Assembly: GCF_009870825.1 (NCBI RefSeq)
Contig: NZ_WTWY01000012.1
Coordinates: 62,001 to 126,000 of the forward strand
From: Paenibacillus sp. USDA918EY
GTDB taxonomy: Bacteria; Bacillota; Bacilli; Paenibacillales; Paenibacillaceae
Length of the DNA stretch: 64,000 bases
Direction of reading: 5' to 3'
Shown here: positions 54,894 through 64,000 of the stretch, in pieces
Layout: every line of letters starts with the position of its first letter
Position numbering within the stretch: position 1 is the stretch's first letter
Notes under the pieces: generated by a model
What the model saw: only the letters and a program-made list of their open reading frames with translations
The model's database searches: none
Told to the model about the DNA's origin: nothing
Translations under genes and position numbers: made by a program

Positions 54894-56693
54894 TTAATCG
54901 TCCCGGCGAGTAATCAGCAACGAAACCGTTACCGTCGTGCCTCCGCCGTCCCGTGCCTCGTAAGCCAGTCCGTACGCGGGTCCGAAATGCAGCTGCAGGC
55001 GTTGATGGATATTGCGGATGCCGTAACCTTTGGCCGGATTCGGCGATTCGTCGCTGAGCACCTTGCGGATTGCTTCGTAATCCACGGGCTTGAAGCCGTT
55101 ATCCGAGATGCGAATGTGCAGCACGCCTTGGTTTTCTTCGGCCACAATGCGGATTTCCCCATCCTCGCCCATATTTTTAATGCCATGAATGATTGCGTTT
55201 TCGATCAAAGGCTGGAGCGTGATTTTCGGAATGTTGACCGAATACAAATGCTCCGGCACGTCTATTTTCACGCGGAAGACGTAATCGTAACGGTTCTGCT
55301 GCAGCTTGATGTAAGCCGTGGCATGCTCCAGCTCCTCCTCCAGCGTAATCAGCTCGCGTCCGCGGCTCAGGCTGATTTTCATCAGCTTGGACAGGTCCTT
55401 GATCATTTCGGCGGAAGTCGTATTCCCTTCCATCGTGCTTTTCCAATAAATGCTTTCCAGCGTATTGTACAGCAAATGCGGATTGATCTGCTGGTACAGG
55501 AGCGAAAGCTGCGCTTCTTTCTGCTTCAGGTCCATCGTGTATTGATAATGAATGAGATCGTTCAATCTACGCGCCATGTCGTAGATCGTCGAGATCAGCA
55601 CGCTGACCTCGTCGTTTCGTTTCCGCAGCGGGGTTTGCGGCACGATGTGGCCGGGTTCGTACCTGCGGACGAAAAACACCAGCTTTTGCAGCGGCGTCAT
55701 CAACGATCGCCAGAAATACAAAATAATGATCAGACCGACGATAAAATAAGCGATCGAAATCAGCAAAATGACGCGCTTGATCTCGTTTTGCTGCTGAAGC
55801 AGCGCTTTGACGGGCACTTTGTAGATCAGCTTCTGCTGCAGCACGTAATTGTAATCCGCCACATAAATAAAATCCTTGGTAATCACGTCCTTGACGCCGA
55901 TGGCGGAATTGCCGGGATCGAGCTCCGGCGGAAGATCAAGCACGCCCGTTTTCCCGTTTTCCGTCGACGTCAAAATATGGTTTTTCCAATCCGTAAAATA
56001 GATCTCGCCCTCCGGCAGCGACACCGTCTTCAAGGATTCGCCGATGCGTGCATCCACGTTCGTTACGGCAAGCACGCCGATCGTTCCGCCTTTGTAGATG
56101 TTGTTGATCGCCCGCACATACATCAGCGTTTCCTGATCTTTCTGCCCCTTGGCGGGCGGCGAGAGATGGTCCGTCAGCCTCAAATAACCGTTCCCCTTGC
56201 GGGAGACGGCTTCATCGAACCATTCCGGCTTTTCCTTCTCGTTCGAGAAAAAATATACGCCCGACTTTTTCGACTCCGGGTAATACGGGGCAAAAAAATA
56301 AGCGTTGTCCGGATCGTACACGTAAAGCGAATAATACAGCGGCTCCCGCTCGTCGGTCTCCTGCGAATAGGTGTTGAGCATCGTTCCGATTTTTTCGTAA
56401 TTTTTCACCCTGGCAAGGATCGCCTCGTCGCCTGCCATGCTGAGCTGCTGGATCATGGAATTTTGCAAAACGGTGGACGTCACTTTGTTGATCGTTTCGA
56501 TATCCCTGCTGATCAGCTTGAAGTTTTGTTTGTTCAGTTCTATGTACGCATTGGTGACATGCCGTTTCAAAACTTGTCCTGCCTTGCCGTTGCCGTAGCT
56601 GTTCAGAATGAAAAGCGGAATCACAAGCACAAGAAACAGCAAAATCATCTGCTGCTTGACGTTCATTTTCGTTAACGGGTTCTGCAGCTTCAT
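54894..56693 (-). CDS. sensor histidine kinase (YesM-like)
   Basis: A 599-residue membrane kinase. The ATG at 56693 has GGAGGTG seven bases upstream and starts a short basic leader before the first membrane segment (ILLFLVLVIPLFIL); upstream frames are rejected. An extracellular domain, a second segment near 290-310 (IAYFIVGLIIILYFW), HAMP, QINPHLLYNTLE (phosphohistidine) and LQPLIENAIIHGI follow. The last HATPase loop is GYGIRNIHQRL. Confidence 0.93.
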   Translation of the reverse strand: MKLQNPLTKMNVKQQMILLFLVLVIPLFILNSYGNGKAGQVLKRHVTNAYIELNKQNFKLISRDIETINKVTSTVLQNSMIQQLSMAGDEAILARVKNYEKIGTMLNTYSQETDEREPLYYSLYVYDPDNAYFFAPYYPESKKSGVYFFSNEKEKPEWFDEAVSRKGNGYLRLTDHLSPPAKGQKDQETLMYVRAINNIYKGGTIGVLAVTNVDARIGESLKTVSLPEGEIYFTDWKNHILTSTENGKTGVLDLPPELDPGNSAIGVKDVITKDFIYVADYNYVLQQKLIYKVPVKALLQQQNEIKRVILLISIAYFIVGLIIILYFWRSLMTPLQKLVFFVRRYEPGHIVPQTPLRKRNDEVSVLISTIYDMARRLNDLIHYQYTMDLKQKEAQLSLLYQQINPHLLYNTLESIYWKSTMEGNTTSAEMIKDLSKLMKISLSRGRELITLEEELEHATAYIKLQQNRYDYVFRVKIDVPEHLYSVNIPKITLQPLIENAIIHGIKNMGEDGEIRIVAEENQGVLHIRISDNGFKPVDYEAIRKVLSDESPNPAKGYGIRNIHQRLQLHFGPAYGLAYEARDGGGTTVTVSLLITRRDD

Positions 56694-56872
56694 CGGCCAA
56701 CACCTCCGGCTTCTTTCAATATAGCAGTTCCAAAATGGGGCCAGCATGTGCATTTCTACGAACATCATGGGCATTTCAACATACGCGGCGCGGGATGGAA
56801 AATGCGGCTCCGGCGCAGGCCATGATTGACGATTTTTCTTGGCAGCAACCGACAGCGTTCATCCCCAAAGAA

Positions 56873-56897
56873 TAAAAGCGGCCGTGCGGCCACTTTT
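56873..56897 (-). terminator. terminator of the binding-protein gene ending at 56920
   Basis: AAAAGxGGCCG pairs with CGGCCxCTTTT; the minus side then has TTTTATTCTTT. Confidence 0.7.
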
Positions 56898-56919
56898 ACG
56901 AACAGGTAGAGCTTGATGA

Positions 56920-58218
56920 TTAATTCGCCAAAATAAGATCCAGCTTTTTCTCCAGCTCCGCCAATCCTTTGTCGGGGTCGATGCCGTTTTGCACGATGTT
57001 CTGCAGATCCTCGGAAAGAGTGGTGTACAGCGCCGCGTATTTATCCGTTTTGGGCGCGAATTTCACTTGATCCCGCGATACGACGAACAGCTTGCGGTAA
57101 GGAAGCGCCTGATAGGCCGCGCTTTGCACGATGGCTTGGTTTGCGGGTACATGCCCCGCCTGGCCCCAGATCGCTCCGCCAACCTCCGAAAAATACTTGA
57201 TGAAGTCCATAGCCGCATTTTGCTTCTGCTCCGTGACGTACGCCGGTATGATCAAGGTATGCGAGCTTCCCCAATGGACGCTGCTGCCAAAGATTGGGGG
57301 CAGCGGCATGATTCCGACGTGCAAAGAAGGGTTGCCCAGATGGTGTCCCGCTTCCCATATGCCTCCAAACCACAAACCCGCCCGTCCAAGATCAAAAGAA
57401 TCCCAGGGCGTCTGATCATTCAAATCGCTTAGCTTCCTGTCGAATAATTGCCGGTAAAAAGCCAGGACACGTACCGCTTTTTCGTTATGTATAGCTGCTT
57501 TGCTCAAATCGGGGCGCAGCAGTTCCCCGCCCGCTTCATAATACAAATCCAGAAACGATTCCTGGAAATAAGGCGTATTGACCGCCATCGGCTGCACGCC
57601 GGGAACCCGCTCCTTAATCTGCTCCAAAAATCTCATAAAGCCCTCCGGCGTGGCTTCGCCCAGCAAAGGCGTGCCGTCCTGATCCAACAATCCGGCTTCG
57701 GACAAAATATCTTTATTGTAATAAAGCATATGAAAATGAGTATCCAGCGGCACGGCGAAGCGTTTCCCATCGTAGCTTACGCTCCGGCGGTTCGTTTCCT
57801 CGATCCCGTTATAATCGAATCCGGCCCGGTCCGCCAAATCGTCAAGCGGCATGATCTGTTTGGCCTTTATGAACGGGGACAAGCGATCCGCATGGGCTAC
57901 GGCCACGTCCGGTCCCTTGCCTAACGAAAGCGCGGTGCTGAGCCTGACGTAATATTCGTTGGATTCGAGCCGCAGCTGCTTCACGAACACCTTGCTTTGC
58001 GAAGCGTTATAATCCTTAATGATCCGCTCCACGTATTCGCCCTCCCCGCCGCCGAAGGGATTCCAAAATGACACTTCCACCGGCGCCGCATTCCGATCGA
58101 TATCAGCCCGGCCATCGGAAGCAGATGCACAGCCTGACAGCAGAAGCGCACACAGCATGACCATCGGCAAAATCGAACCCTTGATTCCCAAAGCCGCTTT
58201 CCCCCTTTTCCACACCAT
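56920..58218 (-). CDS. CUT1 sugar-binding lipoprotein, second of two related copies
   Basis: A 432-residue lipoprotein. ATG 58218 is used because GAGGT lies eight bases upstream. Lipobox LLLSGC near residue 31. The mature part is SBP_bac_1-like (VSFWNPFGGGEGEYVERII). Its last 129 residues align without gaps to the partial protein at 63596-64000, about 58% identical by hand count, including MPLPPIFGS and WGQAGHVPAN. It follows the response regulator by 30 bases and closes the operon. Confidence 0.92.
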   Translation of the reverse strand: MVWKRGKAALGIKGSILPMVMLCALLLSGCASASDGRADIDRNAAPVEVSFWNPFGGGEGEYVERIIKDYNASQSKVFVKQLRLESNEYYVRLSTALSLGKGPDVAVAHADRLSPFIKAKQIMPLDDLADRAGFDYNGIEETNRRSVSYDGKRFAVPLDTHFHMLYYNKDILSEAGLLDQDGTPLLGEATPEGFMRFLEQIKERVPGVQPMAVNTPYFQESFLDLYYEAGGELLRPDLSKAAIHNEKAVRVLAFYRQLFDRKLSDLNDQTPWDSFDLGRAGLWFGGIWEAGHHLGNPSLHVGIMPLPPIFGSSVHWGSSHTLIIPAYVTEQKQNAAMDFIKYFSEVGGAIWGQAGHVPANQAIVQSAAYQALPYRKLFVVSRDQVKFAPKTDKYAALYTTLSEDLQNIVQNGIDPDKGLAELEKKLDLILAN

Positions 58219-58248
58219 TTTCAATACCTCAGTAAGCGTTTGCAGGAC

Positions 58249-59853
58249 TTACACCGACAGATTCCCTCCGTGTTCGCGTATCCATTGGCGGTATTCCGAC
58301 GGCGACACTCCGGTGATTTTTTTGAATACCTTCGAAAAATATTTCGGGTCATGGATCCCCACCAGGCTGCCAACGTCTCCGGCTTTCAGTTCACCCGTCA
58401 GCAGCGACTTGGCTTTTTCGATCCGGATCCGCGTCAGGTATTCCAGAAAGCTTTCGCCGACCTCCTTCTTGAACAAATTGGCAAAATAATTTTTGCTTAA
58501 ATGGACCAAGCTGCTGATCGATTGAAGCGAAATCTCCTGATGGTAAAACTGCTGGATATACTGGGTCGCCTTGATAATGCTGTTGCGGTCGTTGTGATAC
58601 ATCCCGTTCATGTGCCGCATCAGCGCCTCAAACGACTGGATGAACCAAGCTCTGCTCTGTTCCAACGTTTCCAGCTTCGACAGTTCGTCGAAATATTGCT
58701 TTTTCAGCTGAAGCACCTGCTGGGGATCATTGGACACCTCCTGCCACAACGTCGTCAGGACCATAAGCAGCTCAAGCGAGACGATCTGCACCAGCTCCAC
58801 GTCCCGGCGGGCCGCAAGCTGTTCGAACACATCCTCCAAATCATCCATTAATTCTTTGGTTTGAAACGCATATACCATGGATTGGATCTGATGCGTGCTG
58901 ATTTTGAAATGCTCCGCCTGCGATTCAGGCTCCCGCATGTCGTCGCTTCCGTGCACGATCACGCGTCCGCTGCCGAGAAACATCTTTTGTTTGGCGGCAT
59001 GAACGGCTTGCGCGTAGGCTTCCTTCATGCCGGCCCAATCCGAGAACCGGCCGCTGATCCCGATCGTTGCCCGAAGCCCGTGCGCCTCCGACAGCCGGAG
59101 AATCAAGTCGTTAGCCAGGTCCAACAGCGGTGCCATGCCGTCGCTTGGTTCCCTCTCTCCTAAAGCTTGTGTCCATAACATATTCATGTCGCCCTGTTTG
59201 TCCGGGAAAAGCTCGTACCTCCAATGATCTTCACGCCGCAATTGCTCCGCCGCGCGCCGGATCGAGGATTGCCTTTCCGTGTATCCATGCTCCGCGGCAT
59301 TCAGGCTGACGTGCATCAAATATGCGGAATGAAGCCGTGCCATGCCCAATGTTTCGGCTTGTTCTTCTCGATTCTCTTCCCACATATGCCCCTCGATGAT
59401 GTCGAGCAGGAACTTTTCTTTGTATACCGGCTCAGGCGAAGCCGATTTTCCTTCCGCAACCCGCCCCTTTCGGACCGCATCCAGGTTTTCTTTTAATGCG
59501 AGCAGCGACTGCTCAAAATCCCGGGGCATCATATCCGATTTGATCAAATATTCGGACACGCCATGCTTGATCGCTTCCTTGGCATATTGAAAATCTTCAA
59601 GGTTGCTTAAAATGATGATCTTGATTTCCGGAGAGGCGGCGCGCACCTTGGCGATCAGCTCGATTCCATCCATGACCGGCATTTTAATGTCCGTGATCAG
59701 AATGTCGGGCATCCCCGCCTCCATCAGCTCCAGCGCTTCTTTGCCGTTGGCGGCTTCGCCCGCCAGCTGCAGTCCGATTTTCTCCCAATCGATCATGGAA
59801 CGGATCCCATATCTGACGATAAATTCATCTTCGACAATCATGACGCGATACAC
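58249..59853 (-). CDS. AraC-type response regulator (YesN-like)
   Basis: A 534-residue regulator with a GTG start behind GGGGGG. Receiver (RVMIVEDEFIVRYGIRSMID; Asp in ILITDIKMPVMDG), a middle domain and C-terminal AraC motifs (VHLSKNYFANLFKKEVGESF and DPKYFSKVFKKITGVSPSEYR). Begins 14 bases after the kinase stop. Confidence 0.93.
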   Translation of the reverse strand: MYRVMIVEDEFIVRYGIRSMIDWEKIGLQLAGEAANGKEALELMEAGMPDILITDIKMPVMDGIELIAKVRAASPEIKIIILSNLEDFQYAKEAIKHGVSEYLIKSDMMPRDFEQSLLALKENLDAVRKGRVAEGKSASPEPVYKEKFLLDIIEGHMWEENREEQAETLGMARLHSAYLMHVSLNAAEHGYTERQSSIRRAAEQLRREDHWRYELFPDKQGDMNMLWTQALGEREPSDGMAPLLDLANDLILRLSEAHGLRATIGISGRFSDWAGMKEAYAQAVHAAKQKMFLGSGRVIVHGSDDMREPESQAEHFKISTHQIQSMVYAFQTKELMDDLEDVFEQLAARRDVELVQIVSLELLMVLTTLWQEVSNDPQQVLQLKKQYFDELSKLETLEQSRAWFIQSFEALMRHMNGMYHNDRNSIIKATQYIQQFYHQEISLQSISSLVHLSKNYFANLFKKEVGESFLEYLTRIRIEKAKSLLTGELKAGDVGSLVGIHDPKYFSKVFKKITGVSPSEYRQWIREHGGNLSV

Positions 59854-59867
59854 GCGGCATCCCCCCT

Positions 59868-61712
59868 CTATGTCATCAGCGGAAGCCGGATCCGAATGAC
59901 GGTTCCGATTCCGGGCTCGCTCCGGATTTCGATGCCGTACATTTTTCCGCAGATGAGCTTGATTCTCTCGTCCACGTTGGCCAATCCTATGCCGCCCGAT
60001 TTTTCTCCTCCGAAACCTTGCTCTGTCAGCAAACTGCGCGCCAAGGCCGACTCCATTCCTTTGCCGTTATCCTCCACCTCGAACCGCAAGCCTTCGCCGG
60101 GCACCTTGAAGCAGCGAATGTGGATCTTGCCTCCCGATTCCCGTTCACCGAAAGCATGCATGATCGCATTTTCGACAATGGGCTGCAGGATCAGCTTTGG
60201 CGTTCGCAGCGATTTTACATCTTGGTCCATCTCAACCACGGTCTCGATGTTGAAGTTGAAACGGAACTTCTGGATGCCCAAATAACATTGGACATGCTCG
60301 ATTTCTTCTTCGACGGTCACGGTCTCCTCCCCTTTGCCAAGGCTGATCCGGAGCAGCCGCGACAGCAGGCTTACCATTTCCGCGGCATTGTTCGCCTTCT
60401 GGATGAGCGCCGTCCATTTGATGATATCGAGCGTATTGTACAGGAAATGCGGGTTGATTTGCGCTTGCAAAGCTTTCAGCTCCGCGATTCGCTTTTGGTC
60501 CTGCTCTGCATAAACGGCCTTTAACAGCTCATCGATGCGAGTCACCATATAGTTGAAATTGTTGCCCAAAACATCGAATTCGTCGTGGCGGCGCTTCGCT
60601 TTATAACGGACGCTCAATTCCCCTGACATCACCTGCCGCATGAGACGGATCATTTTCAGAATCGGGTTCGTGATCGAGTTGGCCAGCAAAATCGCGGTCA
60701 CGATCGAAAAGGCGATGCAAACCACGGCGATGATTAAAATGACTTGCAGCAGGCGGCTCGAATCCTGGTAGAGCGCCGCTTTGGAAATGACGTTGACGAC
60801 CATCCAGTCATTGGTATGGAGCTTTTTTACGTTGACGATGAGATGATTGCCTTTATGGATCAGCGGAAAACGCTGCTCCCCCGAACCTGAGCCGATAATT
60901 TTCTCATAACCGCTTTGGCCGAGCACTTCGCTTACGTTTTTACCGATCCATTGATTATCGGGATATGTAACCAAGTTTCCGCGGCCGTCTACGACGAAGC
61001 TTTGCAAATCCCGGTTGTTGTTCACGGCTTTCGATACGAGCTCTTTGATCACGTCTTCCCGGATATCCAGGACGGCCACGATGCCGAGCGGGCTGTCGTC
61101 CGACGTTTTGTACAGCTGCTTGGCCAAGGAAAAGACATGCGTGCTCTGGGTATTCAGGCTGTCGACATACGTTCCGTAGCGGGTGGGATACCACCGGAAA
61201 TTGCTGCCGTCTTCCAGCGTATGCAGGAATGGTGCCACTTCTTTCGGGGTCCGTTTGCTCCAACGGTAAATCCCTTTAATGTAATGCTTTCCGGATACGA
61301 AGGATATCGACTGCACGTCCTGATTAATCGCGACAATGGTCGACAGCTTCGTCGTAAGCGACAGGCTATCCACATCGTACCGGGCGGGATCCGATTGATC
61401 AAGTGCCCGCAGCATGCCCACGATCTCGTTGTTGTTCAGCACCTGCATCATCATGTCCTTATATATACCAAGCCGCGTATCCAAATTGTCGGCGGTTTGA
61501 TTCAATAAATGCTCGGAGTATTCGGTGACTTTATCGTTGATCGTCGATTTGGAGATGGAAAAAGAAATAATCCCCATGACGACCAGCGGCGTCAAGGAGA
61601 ACAGAAATAAAAGCAGCATCCATTTATAACGTATGCTGCTTTTCCATATATGCGGCCAAGATCGAACCCGAATCCAGGACCGCTTTGATCGTTCTACAGG
61701 CGGATGGGTCAT
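59868..61712 (-). CDS. sensor histidine kinase (YesM-like)
   Basis: A 614-residue membrane kinase. First membrane segment MLLLFLFSLTPLVVMGIISF, extracellular Cache-like domain to about 300, second segment VILIIAVVCIAFSIVTAILL, HAMP, QINPHFLYNTLDIIKW, LQPIVENAIMHAFG and a GGIGLANVDERIK nucleotide loop. Pairs with the following regulator; may sense the loaded binding protein. Confidence 0.93.
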   Translation of the reverse strand: MTHPPVERSKRSWIRVRSWPHIWKSSIRYKWMLLLFLFSLTPLVVMGIISFSISKSTINDKVTEYSEHLLNQTADNLDTRLGIYKDMMMQVLNNNEIVGMLRALDQSDPARYDVDSLSLTTKLSTIVAINQDVQSISFVSGKHYIKGIYRWSKRTPKEVAPFLHTLEDGSNFRWYPTRYGTYVDSLNTQSTHVFSLAKQLYKTSDDSPLGIVAVLDIREDVIKELVSKAVNNNRDLQSFVVDGRGNLVTYPDNQWIGKNVSEVLGQSGYEKIIGSGSGEQRFPLIHKGNHLIVNVKKLHTNDWMVVNVISKAALYQDSSRLLQVILIIAVVCIAFSIVTAILLANSITNPILKMIRLMRQVMSGELSVRYKAKRRHDEFDVLGNNFNYMVTRIDELLKAVYAEQDQKRIAELKALQAQINPHFLYNTLDIIKWTALIQKANNAAEMVSLLSRLLRISLGKGEETVTVEEEIEHVQCYLGIQKFRFNFNIETVVEMDQDVKSLRTPKLILQPIVENAIMHAFGERESGGKIHIRCFKVPGEGLRFEVEDNGKGMESALARSLLTEQGFGGEKSGGIGLANVDERIKLICGKMYGIEIRSEPGIGTVIRIRLPLMT

Positions 61713-61753
61713 GCGCGCAGCCCTTTCTTTAGCAGAAATCTGCCGGTGTCGGC

Positions 61754-62566
61754 TTATCCCTTCACGCCCGACATCGACACGCCTTGGACAATGTGGCGCT
61801 GAAGCAGAATAAACACGATTATCGTCGGAATCGCCGCGATGGCGCTTGCCGTCATGATCAAGTTCAACGACATTGTATTATTCGACAAAAAAGTGGGAAG
61901 CCCTGCCGAGAGAATCATATTTTCTTCCGACGTAATCGAAAGGTACGGCCACAGGAAATTGTTCCAGGAAAGGATAAAGAAGAAGATGCCTACCGACACC
62001 ATCGCCGAACGCGTCAGCGGAAGGCAAATGCTCCACCATAAACGGAAGTTGCGGCTGCCGTCGATTTGCGCAGCTTCGATATAATCCTTCGGCACGCCGT
62101 CCATGAACTGCTTTAACAGCAAAATGCCGATCGGGTTCGTCAGTCCCGGCAAAATGATCGCCCACATGTTATCGATCAGCTTCAAATGAAGCGATGTTTC
62201 ATAAAGCGGGATCAAAATCGCCTCCGTCGGAATCAGCAGGCCCGAAACGATGACGAGATAGAATATCCCCCGGGTCCGGAAGGGCAGCTTCGAGAAAGCG
62301 AACGCCGCCAGCGAGCTGATCAGAATCGAGATGACGGTCGTCAAAACGCCGATGACGACGCTGTTCCAGGTCCAGCGCAAAATATGCGAATCGCGGACGA
62401 CTTTGACATAGTTGTCGATGTTCAGGTCGGACCAGTTCACCCAGTCCGCAAGCGTATAAACGCTCACCCCGTCAGGTTTTAAAGAAACGAGAAGCATCCA
62501 GAACAGCGGGAATATAAATAAAAGCGCAAGTACGATAGCGATCAAGTTTAAAAGGATCTTATTCAT
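61754..62566 (-). CDS. CUT1 permease subunit (MalG-like)
   Basis: A 270-residue membrane subunit with EAA motif IEAAQIDGSRNFRLWWSICLP and C-terminus HIVQGVSMSGVKG. It lies 12 bases after its partner and 41 bases before the kinase. Confidence 0.93.
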   Translation of the reverse strand: MNKILLNLIAIVLALLFIFPLFWMLLVSLKPDGVSVYTLADWVNWSDLNIDNYVKVVRDSHILRWTWNSVVIGVLTTVISILISSLAAFAFSKLPFRTRGIFYLVIVSGLLIPTEAILIPLYETSLHLKLIDNMWAIILPGLTNPIGILLLKQFMDGVPKDYIEAAQIDGSRNFRLWWSICLPLTRSAMVSVGIFFFILSWNNFLWPYLSITSEENMILSAGLPTFLSNNTMSLNLIMTASAIAAIPTIIVFILLQRHIVQGVSMSGVKG

Positions 62567-62578
62567 GTTCTTCCCTCC

Positions 62579-63502
62579 TCATCCGTTGCTGCGATCGGTG
62601 ATTTTAAATTGAATGACGGCAATCAGCAGCATGATGATGCAGAAGATGATGGACTGCGCGGAAGCCAGGCCGAACATGTCCTTTTTGAATCCGGTCACGT
62701 AAATATAGCGTATCATCGTATTCGTGGAATCCCCCGGCCCGCCGCCGGTCATGATTTGCACCTGTCCGAAGAGCTTCAGGCAGCTGATAATTTGGTAAAA
62801 GATTTGGATTTTCAAAACTCTGGATAATCCCGGCAGCGTAATGTGCAGAAATCTCTTCCACGCATTTGCGCCGTCAATTTTGGCCGCTTCGTATTGGTCG
62901 GCCGGAATTTCCTGCAAGCCCGCAAGAAACAGCACCATGACAAAGCCGACGGTCCACCAGTCGGTCGCGATCGTAATGGCCCACCACACGAACCGATGAT
63001 CCGTAAGCCAGTGGATGTCTTGCGGAAGGCCCAGCAAATGCAGGAATGCATTGACCGGCCCGTTTTTTGCGTCAAACAGGCGGAGCCAGATAAAGCTGAT
63101 TACCGAGACGGACAATACGTACGGCAGAAAATAAACCGAACGGATCAAGGTCCGCAGCCAGATGTTCTGGTTAATGATCAGCGCCAGCACAAGCCCCAAA
63201 ATAATCACGGTCGGCGCGCACAGCAGCACGAAATATAAAGAGTGCCACAAATACGTATAGAAATCCGAATTGGTCAAAATCTTCTTGTAATTGGCGAAAG
63301 CCACATACTTTTCCATCCCCTGGATGCCCCACACATGGAGGCTCATCCATGCCCCCCGCAGCACCGGCCATAGATAAAACACGGCGAAAGGAACCAGGAA
63401 CGGAATCAGGTATATGATGGCTTTCAGTTCAGTACGCAAACGCAAAGGCTCTGACCTGCGCAGAGCAGCGGACCCCTTGCCTTCTCTCAACTTCGTCTCC
63501 AT
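62579..63502 (-). CDS. CUT1 permease subunit (MalF-like)
   Basis: A 307-residue membrane subunit with EAA motif YEAAKIDGANAWKRFLHITLP and a basic N-terminus (REGKGSAALRRSEPLRLR). Good AAGGAGA site. A stable hairpin separates it from the binding-protein gene upstream. Confidence 0.93.
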   Translation of the reverse strand: METKLREGKGSAALRRSEPLRLRTELKAIIYLIPFLVPFAVFYLWPVLRGAWMSLHVWGIQGMEKYVAFANYKKILTNSDFYTYLWHSLYFVLLCAPTVIILGLVLALIINQNIWLRTLIRSVYFLPYVLSVSVISFIWLRLFDAKNGPVNAFLHLLGLPQDIHWLTDHRFVWWAITIATDWWTVGFVMVLFLAGLQEIPADQYEAAKIDGANAWKRFLHITLPGLSRVLKIQIFYQIISCLKLFGQVQIMTGGGPGDSTNTMIRYIYVTGFKKDMFGLASAQSIIFCIIMLLIAVIQFKITDRSNG

Positions 63503-63540
63503 TGGTCATTCTCCTTGGCTGTAGCTTCTGATCTTTAAAT

Positions 63541-63585
63541 GGAGAGAAAGCTCCGGGACCACGCGGGTCACACGGCTTTCTCTCC
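63541..63585. other. intercistronic hairpin between binding-protein and permease genes
   Basis: GGAGAGAAAGC (63541-63551) pairs exactly with GCTTTCTCTCC (63575-63585); the 23-base centre contains a smaller GACC/GGTC stem. On the transcribed strand there is no T-run, so read-through is likely, with the stem protecting the binding-protein mRNA or attenuating the downstream permeases. Confidence 0.65.
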
Positions 63586-63595
63586 TTTAACGATT

Positions 63596-64000
63596 CTAGT
63601 TATCGAGCACTTCGTTGATCTGTTTCTCCATGTTTGCGAGTCCGTCTTCCGGCGTCTCGTTGCCGAAAATGATATTCTGCAGCGATTCCGAAATCGTCGT
63701 GATGATCGTCGTGTATTTGTCCGTCGGCGGTGCGAATTTTACCGTCTTCTGCGCTTCAATGAATTCGCTGCGGTACGGAAGTTTTTTGTACTCTTCGCTA
63801 GCCGTCACGTTGCTGTTCGCCGGTACATGCCCGGCCTGTCCCCATGTTTTGCCGCCGACTTCGGAGAAGTATTTCATGAATTTGGCTGCGGCTTCCTGTT
63901 TCTCAGGCGACACGTACGAAGGAATGACAAGGGTGTGGGAGCTCGCCCAATGCGTTTGGCTGCCAAAGATCGGCGGAAGCGGCATGGCGCCGATATTCTT
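63596..64000 (-). CDS. CUT1 sugar-binding lipoprotein, C-terminal part (5' end outside window)
   Basis: Open from the window edge to a stop at 63596. Its 134 visible residues (MPLPPIFGSQTHWASSHTL and WGQAGHVPANSNV) are closely related to the C-terminus of the binding protein at 56920-58218. It precedes the permease pair, so it is the usual binding subunit of this transporter, while the second copy lies at the end of the operon. Confidence 0.9.
   Translation of the reverse strand, partial: KNIGAMPLPPIFGSQTHWASSHTLVIPSYVSPEKQEAAAKFMKYFSEVGGKTWGQAGHVPANSNVTASEEYKKLPYRSEFIEAQKTVKFAPPTDKYTTIITTISESLQNIIFGNETPEDGLANMEKQINEVLDN

Noticed and set aside
54783..56675. 630-codon open frame on the plus strand
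   Set aside because: It is the exact antisense of a well-supported histidine kinase gene and has the His/Arg/Gln-rich composition of a shadow.
1..64000. tRNA or rRNA genes, CRISPR arrays, complete insertion sequences
   Set aside because: None could be recognised by reading both strands; no regularly spaced repeats were seen.

Overview
The window looks like chromosomal DNA of a spore-forming, Paenibacillus-like member of the Bacillales. The evidence is three CUT1 sugar-uptake operons, each with a YesM/YesN-type two-component pair and no ATPase gene, a GH87 alpha-1,3-glucanase with discoidin and CBM6 modules, a YjcZ-type sporulation peptide, an exported acetolactate decarboxylase of the Brevibacillus type, and Gram-positive control sites (CIRCE, a cre-like site, a Fur box, strong purine-rich ribosome binding sites). 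Most genes lie on the minus strand. No tRNA, rRNA, CRISPR array or complete insertion sequence was seen.

Layout. (1) 1-4873: a minus-strand operon of NDP-sugar pyrophosphorylase, GT4 glycosyltransferase, a six-hairpin glycosidase-like protein and phosphomannomutase. It reads as a nucleotide-sugar (probably GDP-mannose) and glycoconjugate pathway, and a CIRCE element sits at its promoter. A GT1 glycosyltransferase follows (5069-6274). (2) 6528-14346: a pectin/rhamnogalacturonan-type module of two permeases, binding protein, sensor kinase, AraC-type response regulator and a GH105 unsaturated-uronyl hydrolase. (3) 14400-15770: a gene-poor patch with a possible short plus-strand transcript and a very GC-rich 3' fragment of an FAD monooxygenase, probably transferred DNA. 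(4) 15707-31424: nine tightly coupled minus-strand genes ending in a strong terminator. They encode large cytoplasmic-looking proteins with no assigned function: a DUF6603-like protein, a protein ending in a hedgehog/intein (Hint)-type domain, a DUF6765-like protein, a 1184-residue coiled-coil protein and two Ig-like domain proteins. This is the best candidate in the window for an undescribed system. (5) 31600-46800: mostly single genes, including a P-loop kinase, LysR and HxlR regulators, DinB, P450, GNAT, acetolactate decarboxylase, a chemoreceptor, a siderophore-binding lipoprotein with a Fur box, a cardiolipin synthase and an AHL-lactonase-like enzyme. (6) 46950-64000: a plus-strand GH87 glucanase facing two minus-strand CUT1/YesMN operons. 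The second has two closely related binding proteins, one on each side of its permease and sensor genes.

How it fits together. The carbohydrate genes suggest a saprophyte that digests polysaccharides outside the cell, senses and imports oligomers through CUT1 systems powered by an ATPase encoded elsewhere, and finishes digestion inside. The role of the nine-gene operon cannot be read from sequence. Its gene overlaps argue that its products are made together, possibly as a multiprotein assembly with a self-cleaving component.
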